64,000 nucleotides of DNA from Gadus chalcogrammus. Taxonomy: Eukaryota; Chordata; Actinopteri; Gadiformes; Gadidae. Position numbers and translations under genes: made by a program. This document shows, in pieces, positions 38,513 through 51,201 of the stretch. The stretch spans positions 32,842,670 through 32,906,669 of the forward strand of contig NC_079427.1 of the NCBI RefSeq assembly GCF_026213295.1, written 5' to 3'. The notes under the pieces are model-generated. The model ran no database searches, was not told the DNA's origin, and saw only the letters and a list, made by a program, of their open reading frames with translations. Every line of letters starts with the position of its first letter. Positions within the stretch are counted from its first letter, which is position 1.

Positions 38513-40495
38513 TCATCCAGAATTCATAGAACCGTAACTCTCTATTCATGGGTTACCTTTTACATCTGTCTCGAATGCAGGACAATAGGACAGTTTGGTT
38601 GTCAGGATCATATCCTGGATCTCATTTCAGACCTCCAGTCCGCCCTTTGCCCCACAATTGAAGCAACTTAATGGGGAAGTTCCATGAAAATGCCTTCATC
38701 ATCCAGGGGGTTTATGCAAAACGTTGCCATTATGCTCAGGGTTGCAGCCAAAAAAAACTCGCCATGTTCTGGATAAAAGGCTCTCGGCCCACCAACGACC
38801 CAAAGTTAAATAAAGACTCTTAGCTTGAGTCTTCAAAGGCCCTATAGTTTTGAATGTTTGCTCTGTAACATTATTGAAAACTGTCTTTTCAGGCGAGTTT
38901 CACAGTGGCTGATTAAAAGCCACTGTGCTATAGTGCAAGGTTCAAAGCGTCCCCTGGCATCCTTACTATTGAAACTCAGTGCCGCTCTCGGGTGAGCTAT
39001 CCTCAGAAACAAGCATTTAGCATTGTTGAGCTTAAGGTTTGAAACTGGCTTTTTGGTGGCTTACTTCTAACGGTTGAAACATCGCAGTGATTTGTGGTGC
39101 TCAGTTTGCGCGAGACAGCAAGCGTTGAGGCAAAAGGATAGAGAAATGGGTTCATCCTCAAGATAAACATGCACACAACAACACTCTTCTTCTCTAATCC
39201 TTCATTTCTCAGCCCATCTGTCCTCTCTCAGTCTGTCCCCTATCAGTCTGTCCTACCTCTGTCAGTCCAACTGTCCTCTCTCAGTCTGTCCCCTCTCAGT
39301 CTGTCCTACCTCTGTCAGTCCATCTGCCCCCTCTCAGTCTGTCCAACCTGTCAGTCCACCCTTCATATCTCAGTTCATCTGTCCTCTCTATCAGTCTATC
39401 CTTCATCTCTCAGTTCACACTTCCTCTGTCAGTCTGTCCTTCCTCTGGTCTATCTTTCCTCTTTGCCCATTGAACCGTATATACACAGATAGAGGCACAG
39501 ATGGAGATACAGACCCAGATACTGCACAGATATACAAACAGATACAGAAAACCTCCGCACAGAAATAAGGAAAACCATATGCATGTGTGCACACACCACA
39601 CACACATAGTCTGCCACATGCACACACAGAAAAAAAACAGAAAAAGCATACACGCAGATATTCACACACATCAACACACATACGAACAGACACACATTAC
39701 TGCATAGACACAAATGCATCCATACAGAAAAAGACGCAGAAACCCGTACACGCATCCCTACACACACCCACAAACACACACATGCACACACACACACACT
39801 TACATTTTATAACAGAACTGCGCCATCCATAAAAAAAACACTGCGCTACACAGCTGGGCTGGATAAAGGCACAGCGAGCGGTGAGCCTATGGCTGAAGCA
39901 GGATCCTATATTCACCCTGGCAGCTAATTGATTCTGTCAGCCTCTCCCGCTTCACTAAAAGACTGACATTTCCCTCTGTGTGATTATGACAGCCACAGCA
40001 TGGGACAGCAGGGTGTGTAAATGAGTGTGTCTTTCTGCGGGTGTAAGAAGGAGCAAGATAGTCTAACATGCTGTCCTGTTCGCATGTCTGCATGTTCTCC
40101 TCAAATACATATATTTCTACAGATATATCTGTAGATAAATATATATATATATACATATATGCTGAGATTTCCTTTGGATGCTCCAGTTCCTTCTAACCTA
40201 GAGAAATACCCGCAGGTCAGGCTAATTGGTGCGCCCATAGATGTGATTTACGTGTGTGTGTGTGTGTGAACCTGAAACAGTAGCGCGTTTTATAAAAGTT
40301 TCCTTCCAGCCCATCCCACTGGTGAGCTTTGAAGGCTCCGGTCCTCTCCACTATCCTGAAACATATGAAGTGCCCGTCGATGTGCCAATTTCAGCCAGTT
40401 TAGAAACAAGCAATTACAATAAGCGCCGATACTGAGCTGTCCCTGAGTCGGCGTGGAGTGTTTGCTCACCCATCTTTTTCCTCTAGTTGTTTATT
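38513..40495. other. Non-coding with CAGTCTGTCC and CA-rich repeats
   Basis: An irregular CTCAGTCTGTCC tandem repeat occupies about 39205-39450, and CA-rich DNA follows to 39800. Short AT repeat at 40136-40160. No gene supported. Confidence 0.6.
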
Positions 40496-40918
40496 TCACT
40501 TCCACCTGCTACTCCAAAGTTGTGTGTCTGCACCGAGGGTGCGATGGGTCTGAATTAAAACGCTACGACAGCTGCCGTCTGTGCCAGAGTCAGCAAATTT
40601 GTGTAGGACACCATTGGATAAATGCTCATTAAAGTGACATCCTGAAGATCTCTTCTTTGCACTCTTTGGCGGCACCTGTGGCGAGGGAAATACAGTACGC
40701 GGCTGCCCACGTGGTTGAGTCGGAGAGTCTGTTGCTGTGGTCGATTGCCTTTCACCCTCTGGGGTAACTACCACTGCTGGTGAGTGTCTGCTCACACAAA
40801 CATCACTAACTGCGCCTCTTGTGATTTGAATGCTTGGTGCCACCGACATGCAGTACATCACATTCATAACACTGTAAATGCAAGGGCTTTCATCAGCGAC
40901 CATAGGTTCCATCACCAT
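40496..40918 (-). other. Unassigned 140-codon open frame
   Basis: A minus-strand frame of complex composition, including SPAVVVTPEGERQSTTATDS, PPKSAKKRSSGCHFNEHL and GVLHKFADSGTDGSC. I do not recognise a domain. It is not simple-repeat read-through. It could be a fragment of a transposon gene or a chance frame. No flanking TIR or splice context was identified. Confidence 0.25.
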
Positions 40919-42789
40919 TGTGTCAGTCGGCCATATATGACTTAACCTGCATTTATTTACTAATAAATAGTTGGTGGGTCTTAGAGATTACCACTTTAAA
41001 CTAGAGAGAAATGTATTAATGGATTTGTCATTTCTTTGTCTTCGAGATCTGTATGTATATGAAGAAATGGTGTCTGTAGTATCAGACACGTGATAATAAT
41101 CTAAGTGATAGCGCTTACCCTATTGATTCTGATTTGGTCTGAGGACACAGACTTTTTAACCACTGGATTATGAGAACAACTCTCTTTGTATTGTACTTTG
41201 GTGCATCTCATCCACATTATTTGGGGTTTTGATGTGGAAACGAGTCAACAACAACACTTGATTGACAGCTGTTTTTAAAAAACTCATAGGGTACCAGCAA
41301 ATAGACTAATCAAAATAGGATATTTTTTGGACTATTGGACATATTCTATACCTGTTTAAAAGTAAATTACACTATGTGCAACGGGCATGCCAAGATTGGA
41401 GGGCGGCAAAGAAGGATAATATATTTAAGGAAAATATAACAATATGAAAGAATGACTGATAGTGGGAAAATTAATCAAAGGCAATTAGAGCTGTTAGACC
41501 CTGGAGGTGGGCTTCCTGATTTGTCCTTATAGTACTGAGGCTGTTTCAGCTGGTTCTGAAAACCATAAGAAAAATTATATGTGTCCCATAGATCTATGCA
41601 GTATGGACCCTGTGACACCTCTGGTGACATGATGGCTGAGCTCCTGTCTCTTGCCCATCCGCAGCAAGAGCAGTTACACAATGACTTCCTGTTGTCATGT
41701 GGGTCGACAAGACTTTTTTTTTTAAGAAAGAATTGACTCATTTAGCAGACGCTTTATTCACTGCGAATTACACTGAATCCAGATGCTTGCAATTAACATG
41801 GGACCTTTTGTTGAGAGCGTAACACCCTAGCTACTATCCTTTAACCTGACTATTTATCAATGAACACAATCTTAATAGTTCTGTTGATCTGTTTGTATTG
41901 TTCCTGCTCTATTCTTACCCCCCGCCGCAGTTTGTGAGACAGGTCTTCAGTCAAGGGAAAGGGAAGATACAACGGGAGATAACCCATGCAGTAAACGTGC
42001 ACCTCTGTGTATGAGGAATAGAGATGGTGCCAAAGGAAATATTATATGTTTTCCACCGCGATAAAGCAAAATAAAGGATATACAAGTGTCAATGATAACA
42101 CAGTTAAATTCTCTCCTGGTGTGTATTTTTAAACTAAAGATGCTTTGGAGGGCTCGGGCAATGCTGGCATAATTTTTGGTTGCATGTGGAAATGCAGAGT
42201 GTTGCAGGAAGAGGGCAAGGAAAATAAGAAGTATTGAAAAAGGGAAGGACCCAGACCCAAAAGGAAATATCGCTGGAGACCCTTAAAATAAATCAAATTA
42301 CCCAGGGAAATCGATAGACCATTCCTGACAGGAAGAGGAATTGGCCCTGTGAAAAAATATCAGCGGGCGTAGCACCAGCAAATTCGGTATTTATTATATT
42401 CACAACGTGAAACCCGCATCCTCGAACTTAAGTCGCCACACCTGCAAGATCTGGGCTGCGTTGATGAGCATATGCTTTCGCCATATTTCAGAAGGCTTCC
42501 TTGATCGTGCAGATGTAACATGTTTATCTGTTTATCCCCTCCATCCGCGTTGGTCCATCTGTTGGAGCTCAGCTGACTGACTTCGGGTGTCCCTCGGTGT
42601 CTCTCAGAGTGCTGGCCGGGGATTTCACTGTCAACCCTCAGCCGTGTCGGGTTCTGTTCTGTCTGCTCTTAAGGGATAATTGGCTAATTAAATTAAATAA
42701 GAAAACAGTCAGGACACATTATCATAAGTATTCACCCGACGCTCGGCAGAGATCAACACTCGGGACCAAGTGCACAGGATGTGACAGCG

Positions 42790-42791
<2 letters not shown>
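40919..42791. other. Non-coding; dispersed repeat copy at 41738-41775
   Basis: Contains a minus-strand copy of the fish repeat phrase (CATTTAGCAGACGCTTTA). Nothing else recognised. Confidence 0.5.

Positions 42792-42870
<79 letters not shown>
42792..42870. repeat. (GT)n microsatellite
   Basis: 79 bp of pure GT. Confidence 0.97.
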
Positions 42871-42872
<2 letters not shown>

Positions 42873-43529
42873 GTCAATTCCGAAGGAGCAGGGGTGGATT
42901 GATGGACAGTGTTTACCAACTAAACACCGTCTGTCAGTCAAGATAACTGAATCCAGACAGCATGGAAATGTCAGCTACTGTCACACACAAGCATTTGCAT
43001 GCAAATTAAGAAACGTAACCACACAACTGCACATTAACGCACGCACAAACTAACACACACACACTTACAAATGGGAATGAGAAAATGTCATCTGTGCTTG
43101 GGTAAAATGTAATAAAACATAACTCATGAGCGAGTACTGTCCCACTGCACACACACACACAAGTAGGGTAGGCCGTGTCAGACGCACAGTCAGTTAACTG
43201 TTCTAATGAACCCTTACAATGGACCTGCCACTGATTTGGACTCAGCAGGACAGTACTGACAATAACAACGTATGACTGCTGATAATGAGCCAATTCAGCA
43301 TCCAGTTAATAACTGGATGCAAAATAGGGTCGGAGCATGCGCGGCGTGAGAGGTCGGAAGGGCTAGAGTCTCCTCGCAATGTTGTGTGCCATGGTCAAAT
43401 AAATTGTATATCTAGACATTTAACTCCATCAGCACCAACTTAATATAAGAGTAAGTTTCACATTAACTGGACATTTGGTGAAAAGAAAGAAAGAGGGATA
43501 AAGAAAAGGCGACAACTGAAATCTCCGCG

Positions 43530-44250
43530 ATGCCAAACCAAACAAGATCACATGTGGGCGCTGAGACCGCACAGGCCGACATACCAGCGGGAGCATACGC
43601 AAGGTTTGATGAACTGGATAGCAAACTTGACAAACTGTTAGACCTCCACAAGGCTACTAACACGCTTTTGTCATCGGTTGTAAAAAGAGTTGATATCATC
43701 GACGGGAAAATTTAAAAGTTAACGCACGAGCAGGTGGTCAATCAGGGCGCGCAGCAATGCCGCACAAAAGAGCTTGGAAACAAACTGCAGCTCGCAATGG
43801 ATTACATTGACCAACTGGGAAATCGCCAGCACCAAAACAATCTGAGTCTTCTAAATGTGTCTGAACAGCTGGATGATAACCTGGTAATGAACACTTTCCT
43901 CGTTAGACTCAGACCGAGAGTGGAAAGTAAAACTGAAGGGAAGAAGACTTCGAAAGCACATACTGCCTTGGCCCTTTCAATGAGAATGCGCGTTTCCCCC
44001 GCACCATTTAATTGAAAGTGCATCACCTTCAGAAGAAAATACTGATCTCAAGAGCTGCGAGGGAAAGTAAACAAAATAATCCTAATGACACCACCAGTTA
44101 CAGAATCATCGCGGATATTTCGACACAACTATGGAGGAAACGGAAGGCGTTTTGGCTGCTGAGAGAACAACTGCACAAACTGGATATTAAAAACCAACTC
44201 CGATCACCTTCAGCTCTGCAAGTGCAAGATGGTGAGAAAACAATGAACTA
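43530..44250 (+). pseudogene. L1 ORF1-like protein, broken
   Basis: Starts MPNQTRSHVG; a coiled-coil-like stretch (YARFDELDSKLDKLLDLHKA, then LLSSVVKRVDIIDGKI) precedes a stop at 43713, then continues in other frames with LGNKLQLAMDYIDQLGNRQ and NNLSLLNVSEQLDDN, then RKAFWLLREQLHKLDIKNQL. Coiled coil followed by an RRM-like part fits L1 ORF1p, an RNA-binding trimer. At least two frame changes. No intact product. Confidence 0.65.
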
Positions 44251-44710
44251 AGCCGCACCACAGGAGGCCCTGCTGAAGCTCCTCAAGAAACACCCGTCTC
44301 TTTCATAAGAGTACACGTAAGATGAAGAAATTACTCAAAGGACAAAAGTGGGTTAAAGTAAAAGGCTAATAGGTCAACTCTTGACCTATTTTCTTTTTTT
44401 GTATAAAGTGTGGAAGTAATGAATTAAATCTGTCTAATTTTATTTTAAAGTAGACTAATTGCTTTATTTGAATATTTTATTTGTCATTGCTGTGTTTACT
44501 TGAGGGGGGGGGATGATGGAATGGAAGTGTGTGCTAGGTGTATGAATGTCAACGTGTGGAGAAGTGGGTGACGTGGCGGATGCGTGAGGATGCTTGAGAA
44601 TGCTGAGGTAACGTGAGAAAAAAAGAGGCTATGGGCATTGGTAAATCTTACTTCAAGGATTTTTTTATGATTTGTAAGGAGAGTTGTTTTGTGTTTTTAT
44701 GCTCTTATCC

Positions 44711-44961
44711 ATTGGTGGGTAGTAACGCAAAAATAATTAGTAAAAACGTTTTCGGGTTTTCGCGTTGCTTCTTTTAATCTGTAATTTTACTCTTACTCGA
44801 GTGATATTTGATTTAGAATTCTACTCTATACTCAATTACATTTTCAATTGTGCCTTAAAATGAGTATTTTGATAAACACATTATCTTCGTTGACTGTAAT
44901 ACAAGCATACACGCACCCTCCCTAGGTTGCAACATTGTTACGATTCCATAGCTGAGAAGAC
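44711..44961 (+). mobile_element. Truncated hAT-like fragment
   Basis: TTGGTGGGTAGTAACGCAA followed by ACTCTTACTCGAGTGATA-type sequence resembles the left end of common fish hAT elements. The matching right end is not seen; another MITE abuts it. Confidence 0.35.
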
Positions 44962-44967
44962 GAGTTG

Positions 44968-45517
44968 TATGGGGTCAGAACAGTCTCATTAATAATGAAT
45001 GCACAGAGATGGATTCACAAATGTATTTTGTGATTGGCTGAAAACGAGGGAGGCATCTGATTGGCTACAGAGAGTTCCTTGTTGAAATAAATGCATTTGT
45101 GAATCTAGCGACGTTAGGAGCGTCTCAAAAATCCACATTTAAATACAGACCAGTTCACACACAAATGCAAATAAGTTCACAAATGAAAAACGTCTTGTAA
45201 ATTCAAGTTTGACAGTTTTTATATAAATGTAACAGCATCCAAATACATTTTGATGGAAAATGCAAATATTGTTTTAATTCATATATTTATGGATTTATTT
45301 TACATTTATTTAAAACAAGGTACATTTCTGTGTGGATCAGAAATGTGTTTGTGAAACTTTTTTGTTTATGGATTTATTTTACATTTATACATACCGATAT
45401 CCATTTATGTGTGCATTGAAATGTATTTGTGAGAAGAGTAATTTATATATAAATCACAAAATACATTTGTGAAACCTTCTCTGTGCATTCATTATTAATG
45501 ACTGTTCTGACCCCATA
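44968..45517. mobile_element. 550-bp TIR MITE
   Basis: Left end TATGGGGTCAGAACAGTC.. and right end GACTGTTCTGACCCCATA are inverted for about 40 bp. GAGTTG flanks both sides (44962-44967, 45518-45523). No coding sequence. Confidence 0.88.
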
Positions 45518-45523
45518 GAGTTG

Positions 45524-46012
45524 ATGCTGCGTTCATACCAAAAGACACATTTGTGGCCCATTCTTGTTGTCGCCCCAGTTTTGTCGCGGGACAAATCATA
45601 ATCTGTTGCTGTGCAAGTTTTATCAGGCGAATTTGTCGCGCCCCATCTTTTGCCCGCTAACTGTGCTTCATGCCAATTCATTCTCAACCATGGCCGAGAT
45701 AACCACCATTGCATGTCTTTACCTTTTGTGGAAGAGGGAGAGACGTCGGAGAACCCGACGCAGTCTATTCATAATATTGTAATGACCACGGAAGAGGCAG
45801 TGAATGAAGTATTGATTAGACAGCGATTTATTAGATATCTAATAAACCGTAGGAACACAAGACCGGTAACCATAGCAACGTCGGTAAACAAATCCCGCGA
45901 AACCAAATCCAAGAGCTCCCCGCACTATGGCCATCCGGAAGCACACAGAGCTTTTGGCCGTTATATTATATATACAATTATATTATATACTATTGTATAG
46001 AGCTCCGGGAGC
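45524..46012 (+). mobile_element. Possible Harbinger-like fragment
   Basis: Frames here begin MAEITTIACLYLLWKRERRR (frame from 45564) and in another frame TEEAVNEVLIRQRFIRYLI. The Met-Ala start with an Arg-rich run resembles Harbinger transposase N-termini. No TIR pair confirmed. Tentative. Confidence 0.3.
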
Positions 46013-46037
46013 CTTAAACGGCGGTTTCCCCTCACTT

Positions 46038-46985
46038 TGAAGCAGCAATGTGTCCCACAAGTAAGATTACAAATAGAAATGGTAATAAATAAGTCTTTAG
46101 ATGCCATACCCAACAAATGTTCCATTTGTACATGGAATATTAACGTATTATAATAAGGTGCAAAAAAAAACTAAGTTCTAGGCCACTTAAAAAAAATCTT
46201 CAGATAGTCTTTCTTCAAGAGTTTCCTTTTAAACCCGGGTAAATACAATTTCTTAAGAGACAGTGGGTGGGGGAGGTGTTTGAGTCTACCATCACTTCCA
46301 GTAGCAGAGGTGTTGGCATACTTTTAAGTAAGAATATTCCCTTAAACCTTATCTCACAAAACGCAGACTCAGAAGGTAGAAGTTATTCAATGTGATATTT
46401 TTGGAAGTAGATGTACATTAATCAATATTTATGTCCCACCATCTTCTGATGGGCTATTCCTAAATAAAATCCAGAAAGTACTTGATATGACTCCAACAGG
46501 AATAATTATATTAGGTGGGGACTTAAATAACATTTTTAGCACACAGCTCATTCAAAAATAGAAAAGCAAAACAACAAACAAAACTTGTCATTTTCAACAA
46601 ATGAATTACAGGATAGATAGATATGGAGGGTAATGCACCCCATAGGGACTAAACATTTTACTCGCACACAATAAATCATATAGTCGAATAGATTACAATT
46701 TCATATCGGATATAGGGCTCAGCAATGTTATACATACAAAGATCCATGACATATTTATCTCAGATCACGATGCAGTTACGTGACACCACCAACAAATACG
46801 TTTTCCCCTAATCTGCAGGATGAATCGAAAATATTTAACTGATAAAGAATTTCTTCATTGCATAAAAAAAATCATATTGCGATATTTAAAAGCACAAATA
46901 TAGATAACGCTTCTTCTACTGATAGTCCTCCAATTTATATCATATGGGACGCATTTAAGGCGTATATAAGAGGGATGTACTGAAG
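46038..46985 (+). pseudogene. L1 ORF2 endonuclease domain, broken
   Basis: SICTWNINV (about 46110) matches the N-terminal block of AP-type LINE endonucleases, and IIILGGDLNN (about 46503-46532) is the catalytic GDxN block. Further on WDAFKAYIRGM (about 46948) matches the helix after the endonuclease in L1 ORF2. Several stops. The domain nicks target DNA in the living family. Confidence 0.75.
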
Positions 46986-47179
46986 GAAGTACCGGAGCCT
47001 ATAAAGGACTGTATAATTTACCAAAGGGATGTAATCTGACTCATGTAATCTATAACCAAATAATATCTAAACCTGTGTACATATTTAGCTAAGAATGAGA
47101 GGAGACCAAAGCTACGTTTAACGATTTAATACAGACAATAAACTACCCTAGATATACACATTAAACACATTGACATATA

Positions 47180-47794
47180 AACACTTCAATACACACTCAC
47201 ACTCTACCTCCCCAATGCTGTACCCTCCCTTTAACCCAATCACACAGCACACACACACGCAGACAGTCCGACCTGAGGTCCCTCGGTGGGCCTAACGAAT
47301 GTCCTCGTGCTCGTAGTGGGGGAGGGGAGAGGGGGTGAGTTGAAACTGCCGGATACAAAGGGGGGCGTTGGAGAGGGGGGACACCTCCCTTGTAGTTGGG
47401 GTGAAGATCGGCGGTGCTGCCTGGTAGGGGGCTTGAACCCGCCTCACGAACCTCGTCTGGATCGAGGGAGACCAGCCTCTTCCTGGGTCCCTCTGGCGAC
47501 TAGGCCGCGAGCACGTGCTCCTGGATAGCTTAGCTCTTCGCTTAGCTCTCCGCTAGCTCTTCTCCACGAGAAACGCTAGCGGGCGAACGGACGGCAAACG
47601 CACCTCTGTCTGCCGATACACCGTGCTGCCGACAGCACGAAACACCACGAATATTCTAATTCGCTATATTTGGCTTTACGTCCGCACCGTGCGGTTTCCA
47701 ACTGCTAGTTACAATACAACGAAACCTTTCCCTCGTGGCCGACTACGCGAGACTGATAATTGACTGCGCGAGTGACCGTATCACCCGCGGACTA
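47180..47794. other. GC-rich insertion of unknown origin in the L1
   Basis: Starts CA-rich (47180-47260) then is GC-rich to 47794, with a short CTTAGCTCTYCGC tandem (47529-47560). Not LINE-like. No ends or coding domain recognised. Confidence 0.4.
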
Positions 47795-48272
47795 ATGGTG
47801 CGTTTTAATATCCATCCGTCTCGGAGCTCCGAGGACATTGCCTAGCGACACGCACAAACACGCCCCTTTTCCTCGGAAGTCGATCTCGCCATCTCGTTTG
47901 AACTCAGCGGTGACCGAGCGAGGCTTCCGAGATAGAATTGAAGATGGATGCGCCCAGTGTGACATGTAGTGAACTGTTTTCATTGTGTTTGGACCGCTTT
48001 GGTGGTTTAAATCGCAATTTCAATCACTCGTTTTGCTGTAATAACTTACATATGCAGAAGATACATTGAAACATGAAATGAAGTGAACATTTTTGAAGTT
48101 CAAATGGCTGCGTTTTCGTACGGTGAATACGCACCGTTTCATTTATATTATTTCGTAGTCCTGAAATAATATAAATGAAAATAGTAGTAGTAGCCGGCCA
48201 ACGATTTTAGTGTGGGCGTGGCGTCCGATCCGAGATCCGAGTCGGCTCTCAGAGAATACTCGAACGCACCAT
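47795..48272. mobile_element. TIR repeat (ATGGTGCGTT family), copy 1
   Basis: Ends ATGGTGCGTT and AACGCACCAT are inverted. Its interior (CATCTCGTTTGAACTCAG, then GGTGACCGAGCG, TGGTGGTTTAAAT) matches DNA at 56160-56552, so two relatives sit in the same LINE. Confidence 0.65.
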
Positions 48273-48483
48273 GTATCACTCCGCGCAGATAGGTCTCATT
48301 ACGAACAATACACAACATGCCCGAACTGACGTAATAAAAGGGCAAACAAAGAAATGAGTAATACAATACCCCATTAAGATAAAATCAATTAGTACACAAC
48401 AGATAAATTGCACATTTAATCCCTGCAAGTATGAACTTATATGCAATTAAAGGGACGACAATATTAACATATGCAAACCTTCA

Positions 48484-49040
48484 GGGGCCGTATTCACAAA
48501 GCATTTTATCTTACCGCTAGGAGTGCTCCTAACGCGCGCTAAAACATTTTACGTAGGAGTTTTTTCTTAAAAGTTATTCACAAAGCCGCTGAGACCTACT
48601 CTTACTAAGGATAAATCACAAAGAGTGAACTAAGAGTGACGCGCCGTTGCTATGGATTACGTCAATTCTCGTGCACGAGTTTAGAAGCGGTCAGTTCGGT
48701 GATTGGTTGTTCAGACGAGCCCACTGAATCACCGAAAAACAAGGAAATAGCCTAGGCTAGAAATTAATTCCTATTAAGTAGTTATAGTGCAGTTAGCAGA
48801 ATACACGCATGATGGCAATTTTGTGCAGACCACGATAATGACGTTGTAGCCTGCACGTTCAAGAGAGAGAGAAAGCAAACAATAAAAATACGTAAAATCT
48901 AAAAGAAAATAAATGTTACGAACTACCCAAGTGTTGACTGATTTGGGCCAAGGTGTTTACCTAAAATGTGTTTTCAAAGTGATCCCTAAATGCCAGTCCA
49001 CTCGGTTCCACACGGCCAAATTCCTTGTAATGTTGATCGC

Positions 49041-49077
<37 letters not shown>

Positions 49078-50003
49078 GTCTGGCTGTGGAATGTTCCTCC
49101 GCTTGCAAAGGTTGTGTAGAATGGCACATAGTGATTACTGTGCTTGCCCTCTCTGGGGTGAGGCGTATTTCGCCATGGAGGACATGAAACCGACGTTTCA
49201 TCTGCCCAATTCCTCTCTCCACAACATTTCGTGTATGTTTGTGTGCTCGCAAAGAGCCAATACGATGTGTTTTACGCATAGGACTAAGCGTAATCTGCGT
49301 AATCACTTACATGTTACACTTTAACTGTGCTCCCGGTTGTGGATTAAGGTAGGGTGTCTAGAGCCACGTCTTGCATGGATAGTCACTGTCACCCAGCAAG
49401 TGACGCCCAACTCCTACATCTCAAAAAGCTGCCTCAGACCGCTCACCATTAAAATGCGCGAATCATGGGTAGCTGAAGATCCAGGCCACTTTGCAACAAC
49501 ATCCAGTAGGCTATGTTAAAATTTGCATCAAAAACAACCTGCGTGTTGATGGAATGCACTTTCTTCCTATTGACGAACACGTCCTCGTCTTTTGATGGCG
49601 CAATTATTTTTATTTTTTATAAGTTATATATATTTTTTTATAACTTATAATTTTTCTAACATTTTATTTCGGGACTAATCGGATTATTCCTGTTAGTCGG
49701 GGATGTTATTGCATCGCTCATTAACTCCACAATAAGTTGAATACCCTAACATTTCGTCTCGCAGGCATTTTAAGATTCTTTGTGAATAGGTCTTACTGAG
49801 TTAGGAGTCCTCTTGAGGACTTTTAAGCTCTCCTAGACTTAGGTGCTACTTTTAGTCCTAAAATACTTTGTGAATTGCTCTTAGTGAAAAAAGTTAGGAG
49901 TCCTAAATTTAAGAGTGACACGCCCATTATTTTTAGGAGTTACTCCTAAATTCGCCAGTTAGGACCTACTTTTAGCCCTAAGATCCTTTGTGAATACGGC
50001 CCC
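48484..50003 (-). mobile_element. PIF/Harbinger element, copy A (inverse of copy B)
   Basis: GGGGCCGTATTCACAAAGCA at the left end and TTTGTGAATACGGCCCC at the right end. Near-identical reverse complement of 50189-51678 across about 1.5 kb. Carries the C-terminal part of a transposase on the minus strand and a (ATC)n run (49041-49077). Ends and transposase are typical of fish Harbinger. The N-terminal half of the transposase is missing. Confidence 0.88.
49025..49640 (-). pseudogene. Harbinger transposase C-terminal part, copy A
   Basis: Minus-strand match to the copy B pseudogene. The visible end frame has HKHTRNVVERGIGQMKRRFH (catalytic Glu context) and LTPERASTVITMCH. The frame breaks after MCH, where copy B continues into AILHNLC and an Asp run, so a small change has shifted this copy. 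Same in-frame stops upstream as copy B. Inactive. Confidence 0.75.
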
Positions 50004-50188
50004 AGAACAAGGGATAATGAAATCATTTTCAGTTAGAAAGAAGAATGAACTACATAAAGGGATTGACAAAGTAGAAAAAGCAAAAGCTAAAATTTGACCA
50101 TGATAATCTTCTACTTAAAACGGTTCAAGACATTAAGCATAACTCAAATATAATATCGTACATATCAGCTAAAAATGGGTAAACAACT
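50004..50188 (+). pseudogene. L1 ORF2 linker piece between the Harbinger copies
   Basis: Reads SVRKKNELHKGIDKVEKAKA in one frame, matching the Lys/Glu-rich helix that follows the endonuclease in L1 ORF2. It shows that the two Harbinger copies inserted separately into the same LINE. Confidence 0.55.
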
Positions 50189-50559
50189 GGGGCCGTATTC
50201 ACAAAGGATCTTAGGGCTAAAAGTAGGTCCTAACTGGCGAATTTAGGAGTAACTCCTAAAAATAATGGGCGTGTCACTCTTAAATTTAGGACTCCTAACT
50301 TTTTTCACTAAGAGCAATTCACAAAGTATTTTAGGACTAAAAGTAGCACCTAAGTCTAGGAGAGCTTAAAAGTCCTCAAGAGGACTCCTATTCACAAAGA
50401 ATCTTAAAATGCCTGCGAGACGAAATGTTAGGGTATTCAATTTATTGTGGAGTTAATGCGCGATGCAATAACATCCCCGACTAACAGGAATAATCCGATT
50501 AGTCCCGAAATATAATGTTATAAAAATTATAAGTTATAAAAAATAAAAATAATTGCGCC

Positions 50560-51078
50560 ATCAAAAGACGAGGACGTGTTCGTCAATAGGAAGAAAGTGC
50601 ATTCCATCAACACGCAGGTTGTTTTTGATGCAAATTTTAACATAGCCAACTGGATGTTGTTGCAAAGTGGCCTGGATCTTCAGCTACCCATGATTCGCGC
50701 ATTTTAATGGTGAGCGGTCTGAGGCAGCTTTTTGAGATGTAGGAGTTGGGTGTCACTTGCTGGGTGACAGTGACTATCCATGCAAGACGTGGCTCTAGAC
50801 ACCCTACCTTAATCCACAACCGGGAGCACAGTTAAAGTGTAACATGTAAGTGATTACGCAGATTACGCTTAGTCCTATGCGTAAAACACATCGTATTGGC
50901 TCTTTGCGAGCACACAAACATACACGAAATGTTGTGGAGAGGAATTGGGCAGATGAAACGTCGGTTTCATGTCCTCCACGGCGAAATACGCTTCACCCCA
51001 GAGAGGGCAAGCACAGTAATCACTGTATGTGCCATTCTACACAACCTTTGCAAGCGGAGGAACATTCCACAGCCAGAC

Positions 51079-51121
<43 letters not shown>

Positions 51122-51201
51122 GCGATCAACATTACAAGGAATTTGGCCGTGTGGAACCGAGTGGACTGGCATTTAGGGATCACTTTGAAAACACATTTTA
51201 G
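50560..51201 (+). pseudogene. Harbinger (HARBI1-like) DDE transposase, C-terminal two-thirds, broken
   Basis: Blocks in order over several frames: IIAPSKDEDVFVNRKKVHSI and TQVVFDANFNI (first catalytic Asp region), a degraded middle with stops from about 50706, then HTNIHEMLWRGIGQMKRRFH, where one frame preserves NVVERNWADE (catalytic Glu), and VITVCAILHNLCKRRNIPQP. It ends with a 15-Asp run coded by the GAT repeat and FRDHFENTF plus stop. The family cuts and pastes TIR elements with a Myb-like partner. Missing start, stops and shifts make it inactive. Confidence 0.8.
51079..51120 (+). repeat. (GAT)n coding microsatellite
   Basis: Fourteen GAT units that encode an Asp run near the transposase C-terminus. 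The equivalent (ATC)n run in copy A is at 49041-49077, two units shorter. Confidence 0.95.

Noticed and set aside
48160..48200. Possible rRNA or snRNA signals in the GC-rich insertions
   Set aside because: No conserved rRNA or snRNA core is visible; the DNA belongs to a TIR repeat.
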